Assembly: GCA_011525185.1 (NCBI GenBank)
Contig: WTIQ01000147.1
Span: 1-20,052, forward strand
Length of the DNA stretch: 20,052 bases
Direction: 5' to 3'
Source: Paracoccaceae bacterium
Lineage (GTDB): Bacteria > Pseudomonadota > Alphaproteobacteria > Rhodobacterales > Rhodobacteraceae
The translations under genes were made by a program, and so were the position numbers. The notes beneath the pieces were generated by a model. The model did no database searches and was not told the origin of the DNA. It worked only from the letters and a program-made list of their open reading frames with translations. How positions within the stretch are numbered: the first letter of the stretch is position 1; each line of letters begins with the position of its first letter. This document shows positions 1 to 7,371 of this stretch, piece by piece.

Positions 1-2574
1 CTGTTGCAGCTCAGCCAACCAAGGGTTAGAGCGTGTTTCATCGCCGCCCCCTTCGTATTCAACCAAGCGCCCTGATGTCAGGATCATTGGATAGTCTTTG
101 CTGAAATCCTGCTTTTGGATGGATGCATACATCGTTGGTAGACGATATGCTTTGCGATCCTCATAAGTCGGATAATCCGCGACCAAATCACGACGATTTG
201 TGTACAGCGGCTCACGGTGAAGCGGTACAGGATCTGGGAAGGTCCAGACCACAGCGCGGGCTTTCGCGTTGCCAAAGGGTGCGCATTCATGCTTGATCGC
301 AACCCGCTGGATACCACCTGATAGGTCCGTTTTCCAGTTGGTTTTCGGTCCAGCAACCGCATCAATAGCAGCCCGTTCTTCGCTCGTGAGATCGCTATCC
401 CAGCCAAGGTCCATCAGCATTTGCATCGTGAATTCTGGATACCCATCCTGAATTTCCGACCCCACGCTGTAAACGCCCTCTGCAAGCAGATTGTCGCCAT
501 CTCTTTCCACACCAAAACGCGCGCGGAATGTGAGACCACCTTCGGACACTGGTTTTGACATATCATAGAGGTTTGGAGTCCCTGGGTGCTTCATCTCTGG
601 CGTGCCCCATGACGGCCAAGGCATTCCATAATAATCCCCATCTGCTGGACCGCCAACGGCCTGCAAGGTGGTGCGATCAAAGGTATGCTGGTTCGCCATA
701 TGCAGCTTGATCCGCTCTGGGCTTTGCCCAGTATAGCCGATCGTCCACATGCCCGAGTTAATCTCGCGGGTCACACTTTCGACATTCGGGGTCTCCGCAT
801 CATCCATTTCGATATTGCGGAAGAACCGATCCGCCCAGCCGAATTTATTGGCAAACTTGGCCATGATGATGTGATCTGGAAGCGATTCAAACAGCGGTTC
901 CACCACTTTATCACGCCACTGGATCGAACGGTTTGACGCCGTGACGGAACCATAGGTTTCAAACTGAGTTGACGCAGGTAAGAGATAAACCCCATCGGTG
1001 CGATCATGCAAAACAGCGGATACAGTTGGATAAGGGTCAATGACCACGAGCATATCCAGCTTTTCCATTGCTGTTTTCATTTCCTTCATCCGCGTTTGCG
1101 AATTAGGCGCATGTCCCCAAAGAACCATAGCCCGAACGCGATCTGGATTATCCATATTCTCCGGATCTTCCAAAACACCGTCAATCCAGCGCGATACTGG
1201 AATACCTTTCAGGTTCATAAGGTTCTTTTCTTTGCCGTCGGCTCCTGTGACTTTGGCAAATTGACCCTTCATCCAATCGAGGTCTTCACCCCAGACGCGA
1301 GACCAATGGGCCCAAGCGCCAGCAGACAGGCCGTAATAGCCTGGCAAGGTGTGTGATAGGATACCAAGGTCTGTTGCGCCTTGCACGTTGTCGTGACCGC
1401 GGAAAATATTGGTTCCCCCGCCAGAGGTTCCCATGTTGCCAAGGGCAAGCTGAAGTACACAATAAGCACGGGTGTTATTGTTCCCGTTGGTGTGCTGAGT
1501 GCCTCCCATACACCAAATCACGGTGCCAGGGCGGTTGTTTGCCATTGTACGGGCCACGCGGCGCAGCTGGCTGCCAGGTGTCCCTGTCACGCGCTCCACT
1601 TCTTCGGGTGTCCATTTGGCCACTTCTTCACGGATTTGGTCCATCCCCCAAACACGGGTGCGAATGAACTCTTTGTCTTCCCAGCCGTTTTCAAAGATAT
1701 GCCACAGGATACCCCAGATCAGCGCAACGTCGCTGCCCGGGCGAAAGCGGACATATTCATCCGCATGAGCCGCCGTTCTGGTAAAACGGGGATCGCAGAC
1801 GATAAGCGGCGCGTTGTTTTGCTCTTTTGCCTTGAGAACATGGAGCAAAGACACGGGATGCGCTTCCGCAGGGTTCCCGCCGATAATGAATATCGCCTTT
1901 GAATTGTGGATATCGTTGTAGCTGTTGGTCATGGCGCCGTAGCCCCATGTATTGGCCACACCTGCCACCGTGGTTGAGTGACAAATCCGCGCCTGGTGAT
2001 CCACGTTATTCGTGCCCCAATAGGCCGCGAATTTCCGGAACAGATAGGCCTGTTCATTGTTAAACTTCGCAGATCCAAGCCAGTAGACGCTATCAGGTCC
2101 ACTTTCATCGCGGATGGTCATCATACCATCGCCGATCTCATTGATAGCTTGCTCCCAGCTGATGCGCTTCCACTCACCACCCTCTTTTTTCATCGGGTAT
2201 TTGAGACGGCGTTCACCATGGGCATGCTCGCGCACCGCTGCGCCCTTTGCACAATGTGCACCAAGGTTAAACGGACTGTCCCAGCCAGGCTCCTGACCCG
2301 TCCAGACACCATTTTGAACCTCAGCAACGACAGTACAACCCACCGAACAGTGCGTACAGACTGATTTGATCGTTTCAACCGCTGCATCCGCAGCGCTTGC
2401 AGCACTTGCGCTTGTCACCGTGCCGCCTGTGGCGCTAATGGCAGCTAATCCGCCAATCGCCAATCCTGATCCACGTAGGAATGTACGTCGATCAACAGAT
2501 GTATTTTTTACATCTGATAGGATACTTGTCCGCTGGGAGCGTCTCGCAACCCCGTTGGTCTTTTTCCTTAACAT
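1..2574 (-). CDS. fdhA: Formate dehydrogenase catalytic (alpha) subunit, 3' end outside the window
   Basis: Molybdenum/tungsten bis-PGD enzyme that oxidises formate to CO2; the Tat signal predicts export. Translating the minus strand from the ATG at 2574 gives 858 uninterrupted codons to the window edge; family members are roughly 950-1000 residues, so about the last tenth is missing. Residues 28-34 (DRRTFLR) are a twin-arginine signal. Cys73, Cys76, Cys80 and Cys108 match the N-terminal 4Fe-4S motif. Cys198-His199 in ARICHSTTV sits where FdnG-type enzymes have Sec-His, so this is a cysteine variant. A strong Shine-Dalgarno (GGGAGGG) precedes the ATG. It is the last visible gene of the operon DUF3305-DUF3306-TorD-Tat protein-FdhA; the iron-sulfur and cytochrome subunits would be expected beyond the left edge. 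Family assignment is very secure; metal (Mo or W) cannot be told from the sequence. Confidence 0.96.
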   Translation of the reverse strand, partial: MLRKKTNGVARRSQRTSILSDVKNTSVDRRTFLRGSGLAIGGLAAISATGGTVTSASAASAADAAVETIKSVCTHCSVGCTVVAEVQNGVWTGQEPGWDSPFNLGAHCAKGAAVREHAHGERRLKYPMKKEGGEWKRISWEQAINEIGDGMMTIRDESGPDSVYWLGSAKFNNEQAYLFRKFAAYWGTNNVDHQARICHSTTVAGVANTWGYGAMTNSYNDIHNSKAIFIIGGNPAEAHPVSLLHVLKAKEQNNAPLIVCDPRFTRTAAHADEYVRFRPGSDVALIWGILWHIFENGWEDKEFIRTRVWGMDQIREEVAKWTPEEVERVTGTPGSQLRRVARTMANNRPGTVIWCMGGTQHTNGNNNTRAYCVLQLALGNMGTSGGGTNIFRGHDNVQGATDLGILSHTLPGYYGLSAGAWAHWSRVWGEDLDWMKGQFAKVTGADGKEKNLMNLKGIPVSRWIDGVLEDPENMDNPDRVRAMVLWGHAPNSQTRMKEMKTAMEKLDMLVVIDPYPTVSAVLHDRTDGVYLLPASTQFETYGSVTASNRSIQWRDKVVEPLFESLPDHIIMAKFANKFGWADRFFRNIEMDDAETPNVESVTREINSGMWTIGYTGQSPERIKLHMANQHTFDRTTLQAVGGPADGDYYGMPWPSWGTPEMKHPGTPNLYDMSKPVSEGGLTFRARFGVERDGDNLLAEGVYSVGSEIQDGYPEFTMQMLMDLGWDSDLTSEERAAIDAVAGPKTNWKTDLSGGIQRVAIKHECAPFGNAKARAVVWTFPDPVPLHREPLYTNRRDLVADYPTYEDRKAYRLPTMYASIQKQDFSKDYPMILTSGRLVEYEGGGDETRSNPWLAELQQ

Positions 2575-2712
2575 AGTTCCCTCCCTTGCTATACCTAATT
2601 AGGTTTGCTTGGTATCGAATGTTGGTATTTAAGGCCGCTGAGCATCTCGCAATCGTTGGCCCCGTCTTCTTATAGTTTGTGGTTGTCCGAAAACCTCCGG
2701 GCAGACCGATTT

Positions 2713-2904
2713 TTAAAAGCGTAGGCTTTCGTAGTAAGCACGGGTATGCTCTGTATCCTGCATCTTTTCCAAGGCAGTACCGCTCACATCCGCTACAGCC
2801 TGAGTGCTCGACAATGCCGTCACCGCCAAGGCCGCAGGTGCGGTTGTCCCAGCCAGTTTCAGGAAATCACGTCGAGTCGACTTGTCTTCCGTTTTATCCG
2901 CCAT
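2713..2904 (-). CDS. Small Tat-signal protein of formate dehydrogenase regions
   Basis: A 63-residue protein typical of FDH operons (the 'formate dehydrogenase region TAT target' family, TIGR02811 as I recall it). Residues 9-16 (STRRDFLK) are a twin-arginine motif followed by an Ala-rich hydrophobic stretch to about residue 38 with a plausible AVA-D cleavage site; only some 25 residues would remain after cleavage. A GGAGG Shine-Dalgarno lies about 8 bases upstream of the ATG at 2904. It sits between the TorD-like chaperone and fdhA in the same orientation. Its function is unknown; the short mature part suggests a small partner or assembly factor of FDH at the membrane. The 138 bases between it and fdhA hold no other gene that I can see. 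Confidence 0.88.
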   Translation of the reverse strand: MADKTEDKSTRRDFLKLAGTTAPAALAVTALSSTQAVADVSGTALEKMQDTEHTRAYYESLRF

Positions 2905-2954
2905 AAGTACGGCTCCTCCATTTTTGACGGGCTCCCTCCCGTCGGTTCAACGCC

Positions 2955-3566
2955 TCACTCGGCGCTCATTCGAAAGGCCTCGCGCTCAATCCCCATGAAC
3001 AATCTGCCAACTTGACCGACTGACCCATAAAAGACCGAGTTCTTGGCTCCCTCCAAATCTGTGAAAAAGTGACCAGCCCAAGGGCCGATATGTTTATTGA
3101 AAAAGTCTCGCTGTTGCTCGAGCGAGCGCGGCTCGCCAAAGCGTCCGACAATCATCGCACCCATCATTTCCATAAGTGAGGCAATGTTATCTTCAGGTTC
3201 GTACACATTTTCAGATCGCTGAATACCCAAAGCAGCCATGTCAGAGCGCAGCGCCGCCAGGGGCTTTTCGTTTAAAAAGCCAGTAATGTAGAAACTGGCA
3301 TAAGGTAGTAACTCACCACGCCCTAAGCCAATAAAGAGGGCGTTAAATTCGGTTTCAACACCTTTGACTTTGCTGACTTTCGCCACCCGCGCCAATCCAT
3401 TCATGGCTTGACCAAACTCACCCTGATCTCCGCTTAACGCGCTGCATTGATCAAGAAGTATCTGGTCCGCAGGGCGCGCAAGCAAAAGCCCCAAAAAGTT
3501 ATAAATGTCCGCGCGAAGACGGTCCTCTTCACTTACATGAATGTCTTGGGCCAATTCTGCACTCAT
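2955..3566 (-). CDS. TorD/DmsD-family molecular chaperone
   Basis: A 203-residue all-helical cytoplasmic protein of the TorD family, chaperones that bind Tat signal peptides and help insert the molybdenum cofactor in partner oxidoreductases. Family hallmarks are visible: the ETEFNALFIG...PYASFY block (residues 71-93), the EPEDNIASLMEMM block (123-135) and the FFNKHIGPWAGHFFTDLE block (155-172). The ATG overlaps the stop of the DUF3306 gene by 4 bases (ATGA at 3563-3566), which implies translational coupling. Given its place directly upstream of the two Tat-signal genes, its client is most likely FdhA. Inference: it proofreads FdhA before export. Confidence 0.9.
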   Translation of the reverse strand: MSAELAQDIHVSEEDRLRADIYNFLGLLLARPADQILLDQCSALSGDQGEFGQAMNGLARVAKVSKVKGVETEFNALFIGLGRGELLPYASFYITGFLNEKPLAALRSDMAALGIQRSENVYEPEDNIASLMEMMGAMIVGRFGEPRSLEQQRDFFNKHIGPWAGHFFTDLEGAKNSVFYGSVGQVGRLFMGIEREAFRMSAE

Positions 3567-4264
3567 ACGACACCCCTTTCAAATTGCGCGTTACGCCCCT
3601 CTACCGCCTGCGTCTCCACAAAGCGAAACTGCATGCGACGTGGCTTAAGCGGCGCGACGTCTATGTCTATCTCGTGCGCCTCTCTATTTTCAGAGACTGC
3701 GGCATAGGCCTGCTTCCCAGTCTCTTCACATATCTCGTTGACTGGCGCAGAGGGCTCTTCGTCACTCAAACTTGCACTCTGCTGTGCATCTTCTGCGTCT
3801 TCAGCGCTAGCAGGAGCCTCATCGTCATTCTCGGCAAGAGCCTCTTCCAAGCGGCGCTGTTCTTTTTCCTCTTCGTATTTAAGGTGCGCCAACATACCCT
3901 TGCCAACTTGATAGGTCGAAGCAAGATTTTCGATCACCATTGCGGCATCCGTGAAATCTTCACCATAATCGACTAGGCCATCTACATTGGCTAAAACGGG
4001 ATTGAGCCTCCATAACTTACGCAAGGCACGTTGACGCAGACGTTCAGGCACTGTTTTCGCCATAAACCCTGAAAAATCATCTTCGGCTGTTAGCGCATCG
4101 GGATCTGGAAGGTTGTGCTCGGCTAGGAGCTCCGCGTCGGACTTCTCCTCTTGAACCTGACGCTGTTTTGCCTCTGCTTCTGCCTCAGCAGCTTTGGCAA
4201 TATTGGCCTCTTCTTCCGCCACTTTGGCCCGTCGAGCGCTCCAAAAATCTCCAGTATAGGTCAA
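3563..4264 (-). CDS. DUF3306 domain protein of the formate dehydrogenase operon
   Basis: A 233-residue soluble protein recognised as DUF3306 by its start (FWSARRAKVAEEE), its central LNPVLANVDGLVDYGEDF block and its place in an FDH operon. Residues about 15-50 are a Glu/Ala/Lys-rich probable coiled coil; residues about 145-180 are acidic and low complexity; the C-terminal tail around KPRRMQFRFV is basic. No signal peptide or metal motif is visible. It begins with TTG (4264), with a 4-base TTGA overlap with the DUF3305 stop, and ends with a 4-base overlap with the TorD gene. Its molecular role is unknown; association with FDH maturation is inferred only from consistent neighbourhood. Confidence 0.85.
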   Translation of the reverse strand: MTYTGDFWSARRAKVAEEEANIAKAAEAEAEAKQRQVQEEKSDAELLAEHNLPDPDALTAEDDFSGFMAKTVPERLRQRALRKLWRLNPVLANVDGLVDYGEDFTDAAMVIENLASTYQVGKGMLAHLKYEEEKEQRRLEEALAENDDEAPASAEDAEDAQQSASLSDEEPSAPVNEICEETGKQAYAAVSENREAHEIDIDVAPLKPRRMQFRFVETQAVEGRNAQFERGVV

Positions 4265-4794
4265 TTCAATCTCTCCCGTCTGATCGAGTGAGGAGAGCGA
4301 TAGACATCACTTGTTTGCGCAATTCGTGCATCGCCAATACCATCTTCGAAGGCATCGACAGCCGCGCGATTTCTTTTGCGCTTAACGAAAACCTCTTCTT
4401 CATGGTGGGTCTCTACAAAGCCACGCACCCAAGCAACAAGCGCCTCTGGCATCACGACCTTTTCAACGATCTCTTCTCCCGTGTCGCAATAATCTTGCGC
4501 CTCATAGGGTGAAGCGGTGACCATCAACACTTCGGGCGGCTGTGCATTATCATCGGAAGGCCGCATAATGACGTAAACGCAAGGGGGATGATCACTGAGC
4601 GCAACAAGATAAGCTTCGGTCTCGCCGCGAAAGAGCTCAAGATGTGGCGTAGCCGCGTGATATTCGACTGCGTCGCCATCCCGACGCAATTCGGACCAAT
4701 CCGCGTCCGCGGATCCAGGCAAAACAGCGACGGGCTTCCAAGTCCACTTCTGCCACTTAGTCACGCCTGGGAGGCGCCGCACAACGACGCCCAA
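4261..4794 (-). CDS. DUF3305 domain protein, first gene of the formate dehydrogenase operon
   Basis: A 177-residue protein with the DUF3305 opening (VVVRRLPGVTKWQKWTWKPV) and no signal peptide or membrane segment. The middle (about residues 60-110) is predicted beta-rich and the end carries a basic patch (VKRKRNRAAV). The reading frame has no ATG at its front: the only candidates are TTG at 4794 and a GTG four codons later, with a stop upstream and no clear Shine-Dalgarno for either, so the start is uncertain by a few codons. It is coupled by a TTGA overlap to the DUF3306 gene. Function unknown; the genomic pairing of DUF3305 and DUF3306 with FDH in Alphaproteobacteria is the only clue. Confidence 0.82.
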   Translation of the reverse strand: MGVVVRRLPGVTKWQKWTWKPVAVLPGSADADWSELRRDGDAVEYHAATPHLELFRGETEAYLVALSDHPPCVYVIMRPSDDNAQPPEVLMVTASPYEAQDYCDTGEEIVEKVVMPEALVAWVRGFVETHHEEEVFVKRKRNRAAVDAFEDGIGDARIAQTSDVYRSPHSIRRERLN

Positions 4795-5146
4795 AGAAAT
4801 AGAATCACATGTCGTATGCTGTACGATTGTGTATGTTCCCTATGGTTCAAGTTATATTCAAACTTCTTTTATTAACTTGATGATACGCAAAAACAGAGGC
4901 TTGAACAGAAAAATCTAACCCTAAGGCAGCTTTCTCGTTGAATTTGTCGCACCTCTCATATTGGAAAAATTATTATTTCTTATTTATTTCAATTACTTAA
5001 TCCCATCTCTTGACCACTTCGCTTTTTGATGTAGCAAAACCTGTTTTACGGGCTATGCTTTTTTTTCGGGACTATACGTACAAAATGCAGGGCGTTTGCG
5101 AACCAACTGATTCACCTGCAGGTTAAATATAAGAAACGGGGAAAGC
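4795..5146. promoter_or_regulatory. Divergent intergenic region between the FDH operon and the Fe-S protein gene
   Basis: About 350 AT-rich bases without a credible gene, lying between two divergent transcription units, so it must hold both promoters. I see no convincing sigma54 (-24/-12) or sigma70 site. Two symmetrical sequences stand out: an 8-base inverted repeat TCAAGTTA/TAACTTGA at 4847-4854 and 4873-4880, and a 10-base palindrome ACCTGCAGGT at 5114-5123. Either could be an operator; neither matches a site I can name. Confidence 0.45.
4847..4880. repeat. 8+8 base inverted repeat in the divergent promoter region
   Basis: TCAAGTTA and its exact reverse complement TAACTTGA are separated by 18 AT-rich bases. 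It lies 53-86 bases upstream of the DUF3305 start, a usual place for a regulator site. No known operator is recognised, and an 8-base match in AT-rich DNA can arise by chance. Confidence 0.35.
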
Positions 5147-7102
5147 ATGGCGAAACGCTTGGTTTTATGTAGTTGCGATCAAACACAGTCCATTGATGCA
5201 AACAAGATTGCTCAGGCGACGGGGTTGGAGTGTTCAACCGTTTATAAATCGCTTTGCTACAAAGAAGTCGAGAAAGCGGCTGAAGAAATTGTCAAAGACG
5301 ATGTCATCTTTGCCTGCGGTCAAGAAATTGAACGCTTTCGCGATCTTGCCGCAGAGCTTGAAGTGCCCGAGCCTGCTTTCATCGACTTACGCGATCGGGC
5401 TGGATGGTCCGCAGACCCCGCGGACAAAAGCGCGAAAATGGCAGCCCTTTTGGCGGAAGCAGCGCTCGATTTGGGTCAAGAAAAAACCATCGATATCAGT
5501 TCTGAGGGCACATGTTTTGTCTTTGGTCGCCCAGAGGCGGTCATCCGCGCAGCGGATCGCTTGAAAGACTCTTTGGCCCTTACACTCTTGTTTTCTGACC
5601 CCTCAGAGGCCCCCGATAGTCGCGCCTACGATGTTATGCTTGGCAAAATTCGCTCAATCAAAGGGGCTCTGGGGCAATTTGAGGTGACCGTTGACGCGGC
5701 TCAGATGCTCGATCCTACAGGCCGCGGCCCCTTTGCTTATCAAGCCCCACAGGACGGTGGCTTGGCGCAGTGTGACATCATTCTTGATTTGTCAGGAGAG
5801 CCTGCAAAAGTGACTGCCGCGGAAAAACGGGAAGGCTATCTACGCGCTGATCCCAAAGATCCCTTTGCCGTTGCGGATGCAATTTTAGAGGCAAGCCAAT
5901 TGATCGGTGTCTTTGAAAAGCCGCTTTATGTCGCGCTTAACGCACATCTCTGCGCCCATTCACGGGCCGAGACGGTCGCCTGCTCAAACTGCCTTGATAT
6001 TTGCCCCACCGGTGCAATTCTCCCATCAGGCGATCACGTCGAAATTGATCCTATAATTTGTGCGGGCTGCGGGTCATGCAGCGCGGTCTGCCCCAGTGGA
6101 GCCATCTCATATGACGCCCCCGCGACAGAGACGATCTTGCGGCGTATACGCACACTGGCAGAGGCCTATCGGAGTGCCGGCGGGAGCAACCCACATCTTT
6201 TAGTAACAGATACGGCGCTTGGCAGTGACATGATTGCGGCAGCGGCGCGTCATTATGAGGGGTTACCTGCCAACTGCATTCCAATGACTGTCACTGCCCT
6301 GTCAAGTTTTGGGCATGCTGAAATGACTGCGGCGCTGGCCTGTGGGTTTGCAAGCGTAGACATTCTCTTGCCGCCGAATGCGGATCGCACTGCATTTGAT
6401 CGAGAGCTACCTCTCGCACAAGCGATTTGCGGAGTTGATAAAATTCGCCTTATAGAAGAGGCCGATCCAGAGGCCTTGTGCCAGCAGCTTTATTCAAAAA
6501 ATGTCTCCGAAACGGTGAGCTCACCTGTCATCCCACTTGGCAGCCGCCGGCAAGCGACGCGGCTGTCAGCTCAAGCGTTGCATGGGACAGAGAGTGTTTT
6601 GGCTTTGCCCGAAAATGCCCCCTACGGCGCGATTTCTGTGAATAAAGAGGCCTGTACGCTGTGCCTCTCGTGTGCATCGCTGTGCCCATCAGGGGCCTTG
6701 GTGGACAACCCCGATAAACCAGAGCTTAAGTTTCAAGAGGACGCTTGTCTTCAATGTGGCCTCTGTGCAAATATCTGCCCTGAAAAGGCGATTGAACTTG
6801 TCCCACAGCTCAACCTGACCGATACAGCACTTTCACAAGTCACGTTGAACGAAGAAGACCCCTTTGCCTGCATCGAATGTGGCGCTCTTTTTGGGGTGAA
6901 GTCAACGGTTGAGCGCATCTTGGAAAAGCTGGGGGGCAAGCACGCGATGTTTGCCTCAGAAAAGGCGGCGCGTATGATCCAAATGTGCGACAATTGCCGG
7001 GTGAATGCGCAGTTTCACATGGAAAATAACCCATTTTCCGCAGGAGACCGCCCAAGAATCAGAACCACCGAAGATTATTTCTCAGATCGGAAAGATCATT
7101 AG
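5147..7102 (+). CDS. Multi-cluster 4Fe-4S protein divergent from the formate dehydrogenase operon
   Basis: A 651-residue cytoplasmic protein (no signal peptide). Two ferredoxin-type double-cluster segments are clear: Cys279/282/286 plus Cys305/308/311/315, and Cys503/506/509/513 plus Cys534/537/540/544, each ending in the CP pair typical of 4Fe-4S sites. The N-terminus has Cys8 and Cys10 (LCSCDQTQSID) with Cys37 and Cys57, reminiscent of the start of HdrA-like proteins. Between the ferredoxin segments lies a Rossmann-like region (residues about 330-450) that loosely recalls MvhD-type domains. The end has two further pairs, Cys575-x2-Cys578 and Cys614-x2-Cys617. A GGGGA Shine-Dalgarno precedes the ATG. 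Rhodobacteraceae FDH clusters commonly carry such a gene, annotated only as 4Fe-4S binding protein. Likely an electron carrier or maturation factor for FDH; the exact role is unknown. Confidence 0.9.
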   Translation: MAKRLVLCSCDQTQSIDANKIAQATGLECSTVYKSLCYKEVEKAAEEIVKDDVIFACGQEIERFRDLAAELEVPEPAFIDLRDRAGWSADPADKSAKMAALLAEAALDLGQEKTIDISSEGTCFVFGRPEAVIRAADRLKDSLALTLLFSDPSEAPDSRAYDVMLGKIRSIKGALGQFEVTVDAAQMLDPTGRGPFAYQAPQDGGLAQCDIILDLSGEPAKVTAAEKREGYLRADPKDPFAVADAILEASQLIGVFEKPLYVALNAHLCAHSRAETVACSNCLDICPTGAILPSGDHVEIDPIICAGCGSCSAVCPSGAISYDAPATETILRRIRTLAEAYRSAGGSNPHLLVTDTALGSDMIAAAARHYEGLPANCIPMTVTALSSFGHAEMTAALACGFASVDILLPPNADRTAFDRELPLAQAICGVDKIRLIEEADPEALCQQLYSKNVSETVSSPVIPLGSRRQATRLSAQALHGTESVLALPENAPYGAISVNKEACTLCLSCASLCPSGALVDNPDKPELKFQEDACLQCGLCANICPEKAIELVPQLNLTDTALSQVTLNEEDPFACIECGALFGVKSTVERILEKLGGKHAMFASEKAARMIQMCDNCRVNAQFHMENNPFSAGDRPRIRTTEDYFSDRKDH

Positions 7103-7112
7103 AACATTTTCA

Positions 7113-7134
7113 GAAAAAGTTGATAGACTTTTTC
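7113..7134 (+). terminator. Candidate AT-rich terminator hairpin after the Fe-S protein gene
   Basis: GAAAAAGT, a 6-base loop, then ACTTTTTC: an 8-base perfect stem starting 11 bases after the stop codon. The position suits a terminator, but the stem is AT-rich and there is no U-run after it, so it would be weak. Confidence 0.35.
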
Positions 7135-7162
7135 GGTTCGAAAATGCGAAAAATCAAAGACT

Positions 7163-7204
7163 TATAGCGGTTGCCGTGAATCAAGATTACGTGAAACCGC
7201 TATA
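7163..7204. repeat. 42-base imperfect palindrome between convergent genes
   Basis: TATAGCGGTT (7163-7172) and AACCGCTATA (7195-7204) are exact reverse complements. Inside them CGTGAATC and GATTACG pair as well, apart from one bulged G, around a two-base AA turn, so nearly the whole 42 bases can fold into one long hairpin. There is no T-run as in an intrinsic terminator. It resembles dispersed intergenic palindromic repeats of Roseobacter-type genomes, an impression from memory; copy number cannot be judged from one window. Confidence 0.7.
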
Positions 7205-7371
7205 GAGCCTGTCACTTTCACTTGACGTCGATTGACGCACTCTAATGTCTCGATGTGGGTCGGAAAATGTTAAAAATGGTCATAGACGCCGCTCCCATTC
7301 AAAAATCAGGGCAGCGCCCGCATGTTCGAAGCGCCAAACCAGTGCCTACTTTGGCTGAACATGCTCTAGCT

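Larger units (their letters stand above)
7103..7371. other. Convergent intergenic region with two hairpins
   Basis: A 269-base gap between the ends of two convergent genes. It holds an AT-rich hairpin directly after the Fe-S gene and a 42-base palindrome, described separately. Short open frames at 7205-7371 show no recognisable protein. Confidence 0.5.

Noticed and set aside
190..200. Possible selenocysteine (UGA) in the FDH active site
   Set aside because: The active-site codon of FdhA (residue 198, near position 1981) reads TGT for Cys, and the frame has no internal UGA.
84..2405. Several 60-170 codon frames on both strands within the first 2.5 kb
   Set aside because: They are out-of-frame readings of the continuous 858-codon FdhA frame, which has clear motifs throughout.
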